This document shows, one piece after another, positions 12,235-20,060 of a stretch of 20,155 nt of DNA (position 1 is its first letter; each line of letters starts with the position of its first letter). Origin of the DNA: a virus; the IMG/VR virus record IMGVR_UViG_3300042502_000678, positions 1 to 20,155 of that record; one strand, written 5' to 3'. The notes below the pieces were generated by a model. That model was not told the DNA's origin. It ran no database searches and saw only the letters and a list, made by a program, of their open reading frames with translations. Position numbers and translations under genes: made by a program.

Positions 12235-14010
12235 CTAACCAATCGTGAAAGTTGCTGTCTGTGAAAACGCTAGGCTGTGGTTCGCGGGAGGGCCATCATA
12301 AGGCGACCCCTCAAACTCAAAGGCAACTGTCCAGTAACCATCCCGGTCCTCAGTTGCAGTCTCTTCAGGGTTGGTGACAATTCCTCGCCACGTAACACCT
12401 GTCCAGTCATGAAACAGGACTTCTTGTCCAAGGGTTGCTAACAGAAAAGATTGAAGCGACTCAAACACAGTTGTCTTGATCCCAACAACAGTAAATAGCA
12501 TGGACTTTGTTGTTGGCCAAACAGTGTCTCTGAATACACTAAGCTCGCCACCTAGAGTCTCGCGATTAACACGATCGAAAGACATACGGTGCTTATCGTC
12601 CATCTCAGGTGCCCGTATGAACACAGGTGCTGGCGAGCCATTCACAGATTCAAACGCAACTGGGATGTGATTACTCGCGAGTGGTTGAGTTGGTATACCA
12701 ACACCCCCACCACTACCTTCGAATCGAGAGTACTTTGTTTTGCTGCACTTACCAGAACCTACTACATAGAAACCAACTGCCTGTTGGAGTATGTTGGTGT
12801 GGGAGGTAGATCGACTAAAGCGGGACTCTGACGTCACAGATTGAGTAAACGTCAAGGTATCTAGAACAGTCTTGCCCTGGCTTAGCGTCACTGTTTGTGT
12901 GAAGGCTAAACTAGACACCGTTGGAGTAATGTGAGCCCCAACGCTAGACAGGTTGAGGTTGTCAGTAACACCATAATTCTGACCTCGATTTAATGACTCA
13001 TTAAAATTAAGGTTATCCGTAATAAAGTACCCACCTGACGGGATACCTATTCTAAAATCCGCTGACTGTGTAAGGGTAAGTGCCTCTGATCCAAATTCCC
13101 GCCCCTTGACCTTGACTGTGTCAACAAGGTTCAATGTGTGTTGAACCGGGATAGCTTGGGATAAGATAAAGAAGTTTGTATTTTGTGTTAGTGCAAGTGT
13201 GCTACTAACAGATCTAGATAACCCGGTCTCAATAACTGCATAAGTGGCGGTATCCACCAGGGCCAGCACCGAGTCTTCGGACTTGCTTACGCCTGAGACT
13301 GATGGTGCTACAGTTTTTCGCCTACGTGCTAAGTTAGCAACACCCCGCTGAGAGGCGAGTACTTTAATCTCACCAGCACTAAGTGGTCTGTTGTAGACAT
13401 TGATGTCATCTTGCATACCCTGTAGGGGTATACCACCAGAGGGTCCATTTATACCAATCTCAAATGGACGTTCGGCAAAAGTAGGCCCTGCGGGAGCGTT
13501 GGCACCCCGTATACCATCCAGATAGGTAAAGCCCGTTCCGTTCGTAGGATTCCACACCAGGGCGAAGTGATGCCATTTGTTCAAAGTTATGGTAGGCATA
13601 AGTGCCCAACCACCACTGCTACGTCTAAAGCCGATGTAGATCTCGTTAAAGGATGGCCATAGGTAGATATTCAAATATCTATCAACACCATCCTCGCACG
13701 TAACGAGTGCTTGATTCGAGGCCGATGAGCTGGTATTAAACCAGCACGACCACGTAAGGGCATCAGTCTTGGCAATCTCCGACATCACTTTGTTGGTTGT
13801 GATCTTGTCGTTCACACCATCAAAGAGATAAGCACCTTTGCCCTCGCTCCGAGTGTGGAACACTGAAAGGTCAGCACCAATTATGTCGCCGTGCTTGTCA
13901 TAGCCTGACAAGTCATAGGCCCTGGTGCCAGTCGCACCAGTGAGACTCGGACAGTATGATAGGATACGTCCAACTGACAGATTTGGGTGCTCATATTCAA
14001 TTGGACGCAT
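12235..14010 (-). CDS. LamG-lectin / tail-domain fusion with LxLTQ-type repeats
   Basis: A 591-residue protein in three parts. (1) Residues about 20-222 are a LamG-like concanavalin-A jelly roll: YDLSGYDKHGDI, GAYLFDGVNDKI, LTWSCWFNT, NKWHHFALVWNPTNG, FTYLDGIRGA, MQDDINVYNRPLSAGEI; such domains bind carbohydrate. (2) Residues about 245-415 carry a degenerate repeat of the type (S/T)L-x-(L/F)-T-Q-(S/T), e.g. TLALTQNTNF (271-280), ALTLTQSADF (310-319), SLAFTQTVTL (367-376), TLTFTQSV (385-392); a last copy, SLAFSQTATF, ends the protein (579-588). (3) Residues about 470-570 (RMSFDRVNRETLGGELSVFRDTVWP, LGQEVLFHDWTGVTWRGIV, WTVAFEFEG) form a minor-tail-type domain. The whole suggests a tail component that presents a sugar-binding head for host adsorption; receptor unknown. 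Confidence 0.8.
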   Translation of the reverse strand: MRPIEYEHPNLSVGRILSYCPSLTGATGTRAYDLSGYDKHGDIIGADLSVFHTRSEGKGAYLFDGVNDKITTNKVMSEIAKTDALTWSCWFNTSSSASNQALVTCEDGVDRYLNIYLWPSFNEIYIGFRRSSGGWALMPTITLNKWHHFALVWNPTNGTGFTYLDGIRGANAPAGPTFAERPFEIGINGPSGGIPLQGMQDDINVYNRPLSAGEIKVLASQRGVANLARRRKTVAPSVSGVSKSEDSVLALVDTATYAVIETGLSRSVSSTLALTQNTNFFILSQAIPVQHTLNLVDTVKVKGREFGSEALTLTQSADFRIGIPSGGYFITDNLNFNESLNRGQNYGVTDNLNLSSVGAHITPTVSSLAFTQTVTLSQGKTVLDTLTFTQSVTSESRFSRSTSHTNILQQAVGFYVVGSGKCSKTKYSRFEGSGGGVGIPTQPLASNHIPVAFESVNGSPAPVFIRAPEMDDKHRMSFDRVNRETLGGELSVFRDTVWPTTKSMLFTVVGIKTTVFESLQSFLLATLGQEVLFHDWTGVTWRGIVTNPEETATEDRDGYWTVAFEFEGSPYDGPPANHSLAFSQTATFTIG

Positions 14011-14027
14011 TATAATCCGATCACACT

Positions 14028-14459
14028 TTAGAGGGACTCAGTAACTGGGCGAATCTTCAGCGTGTTTCCACTGGCTGCTGTGGTCTGGCCTGACCCGTCA
14101 TTTCGGATAAGGGCCCTAATAGGTCCTGGCGGCATTGGGCATTCGACAACCATACGTTGCGCAGTTGTGACTGCACGTAATGGGAAAACCGCATCAGGAA
14201 CACTGGTAGGGATAACAGACGAAGTACCATCTTCGAAGTTAGTGCCGTCAATTTCCCGGAGCAACCATACAACCAGCGCACTGTTTGCAGTTGGCGCAGT
14301 GCTAAATGTAACAACAAGTTCCAACTCGCACCGGAGAAAGTTGGCTGACGTGATTGTGACTGAGGATGCATGTACTGCGTTAGTATTGTTTGCTAAGCTG
14401 TTAAGCTCAGTTGAAAGCAGTGTCTGCGTTGTACCTCGTACTGTGAGGACGTTTGCCAT
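14028..14459 (-). CDS. Small virion-type protein
   Basis: A 143-residue protein with a strong SD AAGGAG at 14470-14465, 5 bases before the ATG, right after a terminator. It is Thr/Ser/Ala-rich and beta-rich, with a pattern (TTQTLLSTELNSLANNTNAV, ELVVTFSTAPTANSALVVWLLREIDGTNFEDG, a hydrophobic PMPPGPIRALIRNDGSGQTTAASGNTLKIRPV end) that recurs in jelly-roll-like small structural proteins of phages. Decoration, tail-appendage or fibre-associated roles fit; none is proven. It is the first gene of a run that continues into the lectin fusion 18 bases downstream. Its isolation by a terminator from upstream genes, with a strong SD, suggests high, separately controlled translation. Confidence 0.65.
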   Translation of the reverse strand: MANVLTVRGTTQTLLSTELNSLANNTNAVHASSVTITSANFLRCELELVVTFSTAPTANSALVVWLLREIDGTNFEDGTSSVIPTSVPDAVFPLRAVTTAQRMVVECPMPPGPIRALIRNDGSGQTTAASGNTLKIRPVTESL

Positions 14460-14470
14460 TATGACTCCTT

Positions 14471-14498
14471 AAAAAGAAAGCCCCGCAGATACAGGGCT
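14471..14498 (-). terminator. Intrinsic terminator after the broken homing endonuclease gene
   Basis: Read on the minus strand, AGCCC (14498-14494) pairs with GGGCT (14483-14479) around a 10-base loop, followed by TTTCTTTTT (14478-14470). The stem is only 5 bp, so strength is uncertain. It ends just before the SD of the gene starting at 14459. Confidence 0.65.
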
Positions 14499-14518
14499 GT
14501 TGGTCTGGAATTAAGAAA

Positions 14519-15351
14519 CTAAGGGGTAGTTTTCTTAAGGTAACCCCAGTTGTCGGGGTCGGTTTTTTGATTTCGTAGAATGCGTTCTCGTATTGTATCG
14601 TTAAGAACGCCATGATCCTCAGCAGCGTCTTTGATGCAAGCATAAACCCAACCATCAACTAGGACGGGCTTAGCCATGCCGGAACTTGCACCTCGGGCGT
14701 AAGTGTCAGGTGATCGGTTTAGGTGGCTTGCGCCTATCTTGTCCTTGTGGCCCTGCGTAAACTCCCGGCCTAGCATTGCTTTACGCTTCTTCTTGCATGA
14801 GGCCTGGGTGTGTATGCGACCACGGTTTGCATTACCAATCTTGTCCTTAGTCTCCTGAGACAGGACCGCACCTAAGCGTCTCTGTTTACCCAAGGCCGAC
14901 GCACTCATCTTCTTTATTGTGTCTTTAGAGAACGTGCGGCCTGTTTGCGCAGCACTCATCTTGACCAATGTCTCTGGGGTATGTTTGCGACCCAACCAAA
15001 CCCGTCGCTTCTTCTCTCGTGTTTGGGGGCTATCCACATACCCTACAGAACCCTCACCACCAAGGGTCAAGTTGTAGCCGTTAGGTTTAACTGAGTTGTG
15101 CTTGGATATCTCTTTAATCTCACGAGAGAGAGAGCAGCACTATATGTTTTGTGCTTTGACACCAGGGAGTATTCAAAGTTTACTAAACCATACTTTTGTA
15201 TGGCCCGCCACAGCAGTAAAGACCCGTTACCACTCTCGTGGTCTCGCTTACGCTTCTTTGGCTGAGTTGAGATACCAACATACGCCTTACCGTTCACCAA
15301 GTTGGTGAAACGGTAAACATAGGTTGTCTGATTGTTTGCGGGTCTGGTCAT
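14519..15351 (-). pseudogene. GIY-YIG homing endonuclease split by a CT-repeat frameshift
   Basis: The N-terminal piece (15351 to about 15067) has the GIY-YIG half-motifs TYVYRFTNLVNGKAYVGIS, the Arg/His region and KYGLVNFEYSL. It then runs into junk (SLVRLKRYP) and stops. The next frame, from the CT run on, reads REIKEISKHNSVKPNGYNLTLGGEG, i.e. the missing catalytic Glu region and the NGYNLTxGG motif, then four or so NUMOD3 modules (LGRKHTPETLVKMSAA, GRTFSKDTIKKMSA, VLSQETKDKIGN, LGREFTQGHKDKIG) and a C-terminal NUMOD1/IENR-like DNA-binding helix-turn-helix (KPVLVDGWVYACIKDAAEDHG). Removing one CT from the run at 15134-15124 restores a single frame. It is a free-standing homing endonuclease gene of which the N-terminal fragment lacks its catalytic Glu. 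Without a correction it is inactive; a sequencing error cannot be excluded. Confidence 0.8.
15124..15134. repeat. GA/CT dinucleotide run (5.5 units) at the frameshift point
   Basis: GAGAGAGAGAG on the plus strand (CT run on the coding strand) lies exactly where the two endonuclease frames have to be joined. Loss of one 2-base unit would fuse them; this is the type of site where slipped-strand events occur. Confidence 0.85.
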
Positions 15352-15358
15352 AAACTCA

Positions 15359-15386
15359 AGTATGCATTAAGAAAACTAGAAGTCAA
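15359..15386 (-). promoter_or_regulatory. Conserved phage promoter-like element, copy 3
   Basis: On the minus strand: TTGACT (15386-15381), a 16-base spacer with the invariant CTAGTTTTCTT, CATACT (15364-15359). It matches copies 1 and 2 in both boxes, spacer length and spacer core. As in copy 1, the ATG follows 7 bases after the -10-like box (15351), predicting a leaderless mRNA for the GIY-YIG gene. Confidence 0.78.
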
Positions 15387-15407
15387 AGAAAACTTTACAG
15401 TTTTCTT
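15385..15407 (-). terminator. Intrinsic terminator merged with a stop codon and a -35 box
   Basis: AAGAAAACT (15407-15399), loop GTAA, AGTTTTCTT (15394-15386) form a 9-bp stem on the minus strand. The left arm begins inside the TAA of the upstream virion gene (15408-15406), and the right arm ends in the first T of the TTGACT of promoter copy 3. The stem is AT-rich and the T tract short, so termination is probably incomplete. Confidence 0.7.
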
Positions 15408-15897
15408 ATCCCGCCACTGTGTACGTCACCTTGAGTACGTCAGCCGCCAACACCGACGCAGGTGAGGAGAATGCTGCCGTGGACCACAATGTTCCTGCGC
15501 TGCCTGATTTCGTAGGGCTGGAAGTGATGAAAATCCCGCGAATTGTTGCGGTAGCGTTAATAGTAAAATCGACCGTCGAGCTATTGGTGATCGCTCGGCT
15601 AGCAGCCGTTCCAGCCGTCCACTCGGGTCTGGTTGCCTCAGAGTAACCAGCCGCCTCAGCCCACCCGCTGTGGGACGCCATTGTGTCCGCATTAGCCAGG
15701 GCTGTGAACCCGGCGTTATTTATCAAGCCCACGTACCATGCGGTAATCTGAGTGCCACCATTGAAGGTAGTTTCAAGTATATGATTGAGCCCAACATCCA
15801 CGATGCCATTTGGGAACTCATATTCACCTTTGGTGTTTCCATCTTTGTCCAAGTGGACTACTGTGAACTTCCCACGAAGACCCATTTTATTTTGCAT
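15406..15897 (-). CDS. Virion-type structural protein
   Basis: A 163-residue protein from ATG 15897, chosen because AAGG (15910-15907) lies 9 bases upstream and because the longer frame to 15936 would start inside the preceding terminator hairpin. The sequence has the look of a small phage virion protein: FTVVHLDKDGNTKGEYEFPNGIVDVGLNHILETTFNGG (about 11-48), ITAWYVGLINNAGFTALANADTM, RPEWTAGTAASRAITNSSTVDFTINATATIRGIFITSS, and an end DVLKVTYTVAG. This is a beta-rich plan with the 'NGIVDVGLNHILETxFxxG' and 'WYVGLI' phrases common to such proteins. A decoration, tail-tube-associated or fibre role is inferred from its place after the tape measure gene. Its stop codon is merged into the following terminator. 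Confidence 0.7.
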   Translation of the reverse strand: MQNKMGLRGKFTVVHLDKDGNTKGEYEFPNGIVDVGLNHILETTFNGGTQITAWYVGLINNAGFTALANADTMASHSGWAEAAGYSEATRPEWTAGTAASRAITNSSTVDFTINATATIRGIFITSSPTKSGSAGTLWSTAAFSSPASVLAADVLKVTYTVAG

Positions 15898-15925
15898 GTA
15901 ACTGTGCCTTAAAGCGTTGACCAGG

Positions 15926-15956
15926 AAAAAGGGCACACCAACGATTGATGTGCCCT
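15926..15956 (-). terminator. Intrinsic terminator after the tape measure gene
   Basis: On the minus strand AGGGCACA (15956-15949) pairs with TGTGCCCT (15937-15930) around an 11-base loop, followed by TTTT (15929-15926). It begins 17 bases after the tape measure stop at 15973 and lies before the SD of the next gene. Confidence 0.88.
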
Positions 15957-15972
15957 GTATGAAGAGTCAGAA

Positions 15973-18900
15973 CTATAAGAGGCTAGTGCCTCTACGCAGT
16001 TCTCGACGAAGTTGAACAGCGATCTCGCGGGCATCCACACTTGCGGATTTGCCACCACCACCTACATTCACATGAATGTCGCCAACGTTTGTAACGCTGG
16101 ACTGTCCACGTGATGCAGGCATTTGTCCTGCGTTGAGCGCATTGATTGCACCAAAGAATCTATTTGTCGCTCGGGGGTTGAGTACACTTTCACCAGGGCG
16201 AAGCCTTGCAGAGACCGTGTCAACGCCACGTGCAACACCCCCAGAGTTGAAGCTTTGGATCACACCACCGAACGAGTTCGATTGGACAGATTCAACACCC
16301 CCACTACCACCAGCGGCAGCCTTTGCCCTTGCGGCTGCTAGAGCAGCATTACGTAGACGATTGTAGGCATCGATCTCAGTCTCTATTGGCCCTGTGTTCG
16401 CAGGTAGAGTTATCGAAGCTGACTCCTTTGCAGTCTGTACAACAGGAGCCGTATCCAAGATCTTCTGAAACTGCTCGGCAAGTTTGGCAAACCCGGCCTC
16501 CTCAACGGAGAACGCCACCGCATTTGCTCTAGCACCACCTTCAGCAAGTGACTCTGTGATAGAGAGAAACTTTGCCCTCAGGGCCTCTGCATCAAAGTCT
16601 GGGTTGGAGAATGCCTCACCCAAAAGCTTTTTTATCTCTGGGATAGAATCTTGTAGCTGTTGTTTGAAGCCAGCGTTGTCGCTAGCCCCTGTTGCGTCGG
16701 ACAACTGGGACAAACCCGAGTTCTTGAGAGCAAAATTAGTGTCTAAGCCCTTTTGTATAAAAGTCAGTTCTCGTGTGGCGGCATCAATTGCGGCTGTCCG
16801 CTCTGCAAAAGCATCTGTAAGCTGTTTGTCAGCCTTTGATATGTTACCCATAGCCTCCAGTTGAGCTGTTGTCCTAGCATCCAAGTCACTTGGGCGTAGG
16901 TTACCCTCTCCTGGTAACTTCTGAGCCTTCACGAAGTCTTGCTCATTGAACTTGGCAAATATTGCATCCGCTTCAGCAAGTAGTCTAGCCCCACCGTCCT
17001 TCAGCGTTACTTCTATCTCAGCAGTCAGCCCCGTCAACTGTTCTGTTGCAACGGTGCGAAGCTGCCTAGCATTGAGTATCTCAGATAGATCTAGGCCAAG
17101 AGAACCAGCAGAGTTTAATCGCTCTAGGGACTCCTTAATCGCGGCCTCACGCTTTGCTAAATCTTCAGCTCGCAAGGGTTGGCCATCGGATCCAAAAGTA
17201 GATGCATTCTTTTGAATGTTCTTTACATCGACCGCTGCGGCATCGTTGATTGCTTGCTGCTGCTTTACAGCAGCCTCCGCTGCAACCGTACGCCTATCTT
17301 GAGCACGCTTGAGCTGTTCTTCGTTGTTTAGCCTCGCGCGTTGTAGGCCGCCAATAATGCGTTCCGCTTCAGCAACACGCCCTAGGCTTGCAGCGTTTGC
17401 TGCTGAAGCCTTGGCTGCATCAAACAATGCCTTGGATCTAGCCAAGCCCTCAGAGTCGCCAGTTCCTACCGCTGAGTTAAATGCGGACTGTGCTTCACGT
17501 GCGAGGTCTGCTGCACGTCTCAGGTTTGCTTGTGCTTTACCGGAGTCATTAAGGCCCCGCGTAGATTGCTCAAACTTCAAGTCACGCTGTTCGTCCTTGA
17601 TACTTTGGATGTTTCCGCGTGTTTGATCAGCTAACGATTTTGATTCACTGACTGCGGACTTAAGCAATGACAGACGTCTATCTAACGCAGAGGTTAACAC
17701 CTCCAATGACCGCTCAACTGCACCAGTGAATACGGCATCATTTTGGCCGAGAGTTCTGATCCCAGCCCCAGCATCTCTTACTGCTTGCTCTATTGATTCG
17801 CGACCAGCACGAATCTCTTCACTGAATTTTGCAAAGCTCCTCGCTGATTGGTCTCCAAAGGCCTTTGAAGCTGCGGTGATTTTCTTTAGGTCAGCATCAT
17901 TTAAGTCCTTCAGGCTCTTTCTAGTTGCTTCAAGCCGTGCGTTGTTTAGCGAGTTGAGCCCAACAGCAGCAGCCGCAATACCGGCAGCGATCAATCCAAT
18001 TGGATTGGCTTTTATAAAAACGTTAAGCTTAGCAACAGCCGCTGTTGCAGCTCCAGTTGCCGTCGTGAACCCAACCGTAGCGGCTGTACTAGCGGAGGTG
18101 CCAAGTACGTATGTAGCATAAACAGCCGCCGCACTTTGAAGAATGCCAATAAGATTACTGACACTATTGGCCTGTATATTCAGCAGGCCCGTGTTCTCAA
18201 GTGTTGCAGCAGTCGCATCAACGTAACCACTTGCGATCTCTGCAAGTGCGTTCTTGATTTGGTTGTAAGCTTTCGACAGCTTCTCACCACTAGTGTTAGT
18301 TGCTGTCTCGAAAGCCTTGTTTGCCTTACCTTGACTGTTTGTCACAGCTTCAAGGGTCTTCTCATAGTCAGCAAGGTTGTTCCCTGTCAAAGCAAAGACT
18401 AAACCAATGTTACGAACATTAGGGAATAGCTTTCCGAGGGCTTGTTCATTCTGTCCATAAGAATTGCGAAGCTTTTCAAGCAGCCCAACTAGACCAAACT
18501 GTTGGATGCCAGCCTTAGCACTAGAGATACCTAAGCCCTCAAAAGCATCCTTCATGGCATCTGATGGTTTGATAAGCCCTGTCAACGTTGCCCGAACTTG
18601 TGTGAGTGTTTCGTCAGTGGACAAGCCCTTGACCGACACGGCTGCGATTGCGGCACCAACCTGTTCAAAGCTGACACCGAGTTCAGCGGCAGCGGGTAAA
18701 ACCCGTCCAAGTGTGTTCCCTAGATCCTGGGCTGTTACCCGACCTTTGTCGATGGTAGCAAACAGAACATCGGATGCGCGGGATGTTTGATCAGCGCCAA
18801 GACCATAGGATTTCAACGCAGCAGACAGAGCGTCCACCGAGGCCGATAGTTCGGAATTGGTGGCCTTGGCAAACCTGCCCGCTTCAGCCGCAAAGGTTAG

Positions 18901-19455
18901 TGTTTCAGAAAATGTTCCAACCTGATTGGACACTGCGTTGTAGAGGCCCTCAGCAACTTGGAGTTGGTCTATGTTTAATGAGTCAGAGAGACTACGTGCA
19001 CCGGCGGAAATAGCTCCGGTGTCAACAGGAGTGTCGGTGCCGGGGAGGTCAATCCGTTGAGCAATCGTTGCGATCAATGCAAATTGCTTCTGCAAATCCG
19101 TCGCCTGTTTCACACTGTCAACAAGCGTCTCCCGAAAGGCATTAAGACCACCGATCGTTAGCTGTGTTTGCACAACTCGCGAGAGTGTTGCGAAGGTTAC
19201 AATAGCCTTGCTACCAGTTGTGTTGGTTGCAATAAGGACGCCGTTAAGTTTGCCAACAGCGGAAGCTGCGCCCTCAGCATTTGCCTTGAATGCGTTCAGA
19301 CCAGAACCACCAAGAGCATTTAGGTTACCAATACTTTTGGCTATTGAGTCAAGGCGGGTCTCAAACTTAGCTAATGCACCATCAAGCTTGACAAGCTCTT
19401 GTAGCGCTTGGCTTGCATTGATTATAAACTGCTGCTCTATGCGTTCGCCGGACAC
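15973..19455 (-). CDS. Tail tape measure protein (TP901-type core)
   Basis: A 1160-residue protein. Residues about 105-400 match the TP901-1 type tape measure core: TDLQKQFALIATIAQRI, SLSDSLNIDQLQVAEGLYNAVSNQVGTFSETL, AEAGRFAKATNSELSASVDALSAALKSYGLG, LGNTLGRVLPAAAELGVSFEQVGAAIAAVSVKGLSTDETLTQVRATL. Hydrophobic segments at about 433-500 (LIGILQSAAAVYATYVLG, ANPIGLIAAGIAAAAVGL) are the membrane-inserting parts, and about 520-1000 is long charged coiled coil. The C-terminus has the tape measure ending SFGGVIQSFNSGGVARGVDTVSARLRPGESVLNPRATNRFF. It sets tail length and passes through the tail with the DNA. Length predicts a tail of roughly 170 nm by the 0.15 nm per residue rule. Start is GTG 19455 with SD GGAGGAG (19468-19462) that lies inside the preceding homing endonuclease gene. 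Confidence 0.93.
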   Translation of the reverse strand: MSGERIEQQFIINASQALQELVKLDGALAKFETRLDSIAKSIGNLNALGGSGLNAFKANAEGAASAVGKLNGVLIATNTTGSKAIVTFATLSRVVQTQLTIGGLNAFRETLVDSVKQATDLQKQFALIATIAQRIDLPGTDTPVDTGAISAGARSLSDSLNIDQLQVAEGLYNAVSNQVGTFSETLTFAAEAGRFAKATNSELSASVDALSAALKSYGLGADQTSRASDVLFATIDKGRVTAQDLGNTLGRVLPAAAELGVSFEQVGAAIAAVSVKGLSTDETLTQVRATLTGLIKPSDAMKDAFEGLGISSAKAGIQQFGLVGLLEKLRNSYGQNEQALGKLFPNVRNIGLVFALTGNNLADYEKTLEAVTNSQGKANKAFETATNTSGEKLSKAYNQIKNALAEIASGYVDATAATLENTGLLNIQANSVSNLIGILQSAAAVYATYVLGTSASTAATVGFTTATGAATAAVAKLNVFIKANPIGLIAAGIAAAAVGLNSLNNARLEATRKSLKDLNDADLKKITAASKAFGDQSARSFAKFSEEIRAGRESIEQAVRDAGAGIRTLGQNDAVFTGAVERSLEVLTSALDRRLSLLKSAVSESKSLADQTRGNIQSIKDEQRDLKFEQSTRGLNDSGKAQANLRRAADLAREAQSAFNSAVGTGDSEGLARSKALFDAAKASAANAASLGRVAEAERIIGGLQRARLNNEEQLKRAQDRRTVAAEAAVKQQQAINDAAAVDVKNIQKNASTFGSDGQPLRAEDLAKREAAIKESLERLNSAGSLGLDLSEILNARQLRTVATEQLTGLTAEIEVTLKDGGARLLAEADAIFAKFNEQDFVKAQKLPGEGNLRPSDLDARTTAQLEAMGNISKADKQLTDAFAERTAAIDAATRELTFIQKGLDTNFALKNSGLSQLSDATGASDNAGFKQQLQDSIPEIKKLLGEAFSNPDFDAEALRAKFLSITESLAEGGARANAVAFSVEEAGFAKLAEQFQKILDTAPVVQTAKESASITLPANTGPIETEIDAYNRLRNAALAAARAKAAAGGSGGVESVQSNSFGGVIQSFNSGGVARGVDTVSARLRPGESVLNPRATNRFFGAINALNAGQMPASRGQSSVTNVGDIHVNVGGGGKSASVDAREIAVQLRRELRRGTSLL

Positions 19456-20060
19456 TTGCGTCTCCTCCAGTATTCACGTGTTTTTTGAGCTAGCTTCTCC
19501 CGCGTTTCAGCGGAGACGGGTCTGCCCGTGTTAATCTCAGCGAGCTTCTTTCGAGTCTCAGCCGAATGGGTCTTGCCCGTATTCGCCGCTGATAGTTTTT
19601 TTCGTCGAGCAAGGGCCTGACACCCTTTTGCAATATTTGCACGGGCCTCTTCGGTGTGTTTGCGGCCACTGTTTAGTAGGGATAACTTCTGACAATGCTC
19701 GGGGCTCAGTGTGCGTCCCATTAGGGCCTCTGAAATCTTCTTCTTCGACTCTGCACTATGCGTGCATCCAATCACGCCATCCCCGCCACTGGCAAGGTTG
19801 TAGCCGTGTGTTTGTGTGCCTAACCAGGATATCAACTCGATCTCAAATTTGACGGCTGTGGCCTTGTCCAACCCTGTCAGCAAGACATCAAATTCGAAAT
19901 TTTCTAAACCATATTTTTTAATCGCCCGGTGGAGTAGCTTGACACCGCAGGCACCTTGGTGCTCTTTCCACCGGATAGCGGGGTCTCGCCTAGTGAGACC
20001 TATGTATAGCTTCCCGTTCAACAGATTAGCAACCTGATATACAGAGTAATTGTCAGCCAT
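19437..20060 (-). CDS. GIY-YIG homing endonuclease with NUMOD3 modules
   Basis: A 207-residue protein. The GIY-YIG domain covers about 5-95: SVYQVANLLNGKLYIGLT (Y8, L18-Y19-I20-G21), the catalytic Arg in AIRWKEH (R30), KKYGLENFEFDVL, the metal-binding Glu region KFEIELISWLG (E73/E75), and GYNLASGGDG (87-95). Five NUMOD3-type DNA-contact modules follow (GCTHSAESKKKISEA, GRTLSPEHCQKLS, GRKHTEEARANIA, GKTHSAETRKKLAEI, GRPVSAETREKLA). It is a free-standing mobile endonuclease that would cut an allele lacking it and spread by repair. Start is ATG 20060, overlapping the previous TAA; the last 19 bases overlap the tape measure start. The first half-motif is VYQV rather than GIY, still within family variation. 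It is apparently intact. Confidence 0.88.
   Translation of the reverse strand: MADNYSVYQVANLLNGKLYIGLTRRDPAIRWKEHQGACGVKLLHRAIKKYGLENFEFDVLLTGLDKATAVKFEIELISWLGTQTHGYNLASGGDGVIGCTHSAESKKKISEALMGRTLSPEHCQKLSLLNSGRKHTEEARANIAKGCQALARRKKLSAANTGKTHSAETRKKLAEINTGRPVSAETREKLAQKTREYWRRRKCPANA
19462..19468 (-). promoter_or_regulatory. Shine-Dalgarno of the tape measure gene inside a homing endonuclease frame
   Basis: GGAGGAG on the minus strand, 6 bases before the GTG at 19455. It decides the GTG start and lies within the last codons of the upstream GIY-YIG gene, whose stop is at 19439-19437. Confidence 0.85.

Noticed and set aside
14520-14545. TAGTTTTCTTAAGG on the plus strand, resembling the spacer of the conserved promoter
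   Set aside because: There is no TTGAC before it and no CATACT after it; on the minus strand it codes for the last residues (YLKKTTP) of the endonuclease. It also folds imperfectly with TTAAGAAACT next to it, probably a weak 3' hairpin.
15116-15140. Programmed -1 ribosomal frameshift joining the two endonuclease frames
   Set aside because: A -1 shift would give the right frame, but no X-XXY-YYZ slippery heptamer is present at the junction; a 2-base change in the CT run explains it more simply.
15898-15936. Thirteen-residue N-terminal extension (MPFFLVNALRHSY) of the virion protein
   Set aside because: It starts within the terminator hairpin of the tape measure gene, whereas ATG 15897 has AAGG at a good distance.
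16076-19534. Several long plus-strand open frames opposite the tape measure gene
   Set aside because: They are antisense shadows of a low-complexity, alanine-rich coding sequence and have no start signals or recognisable domains.
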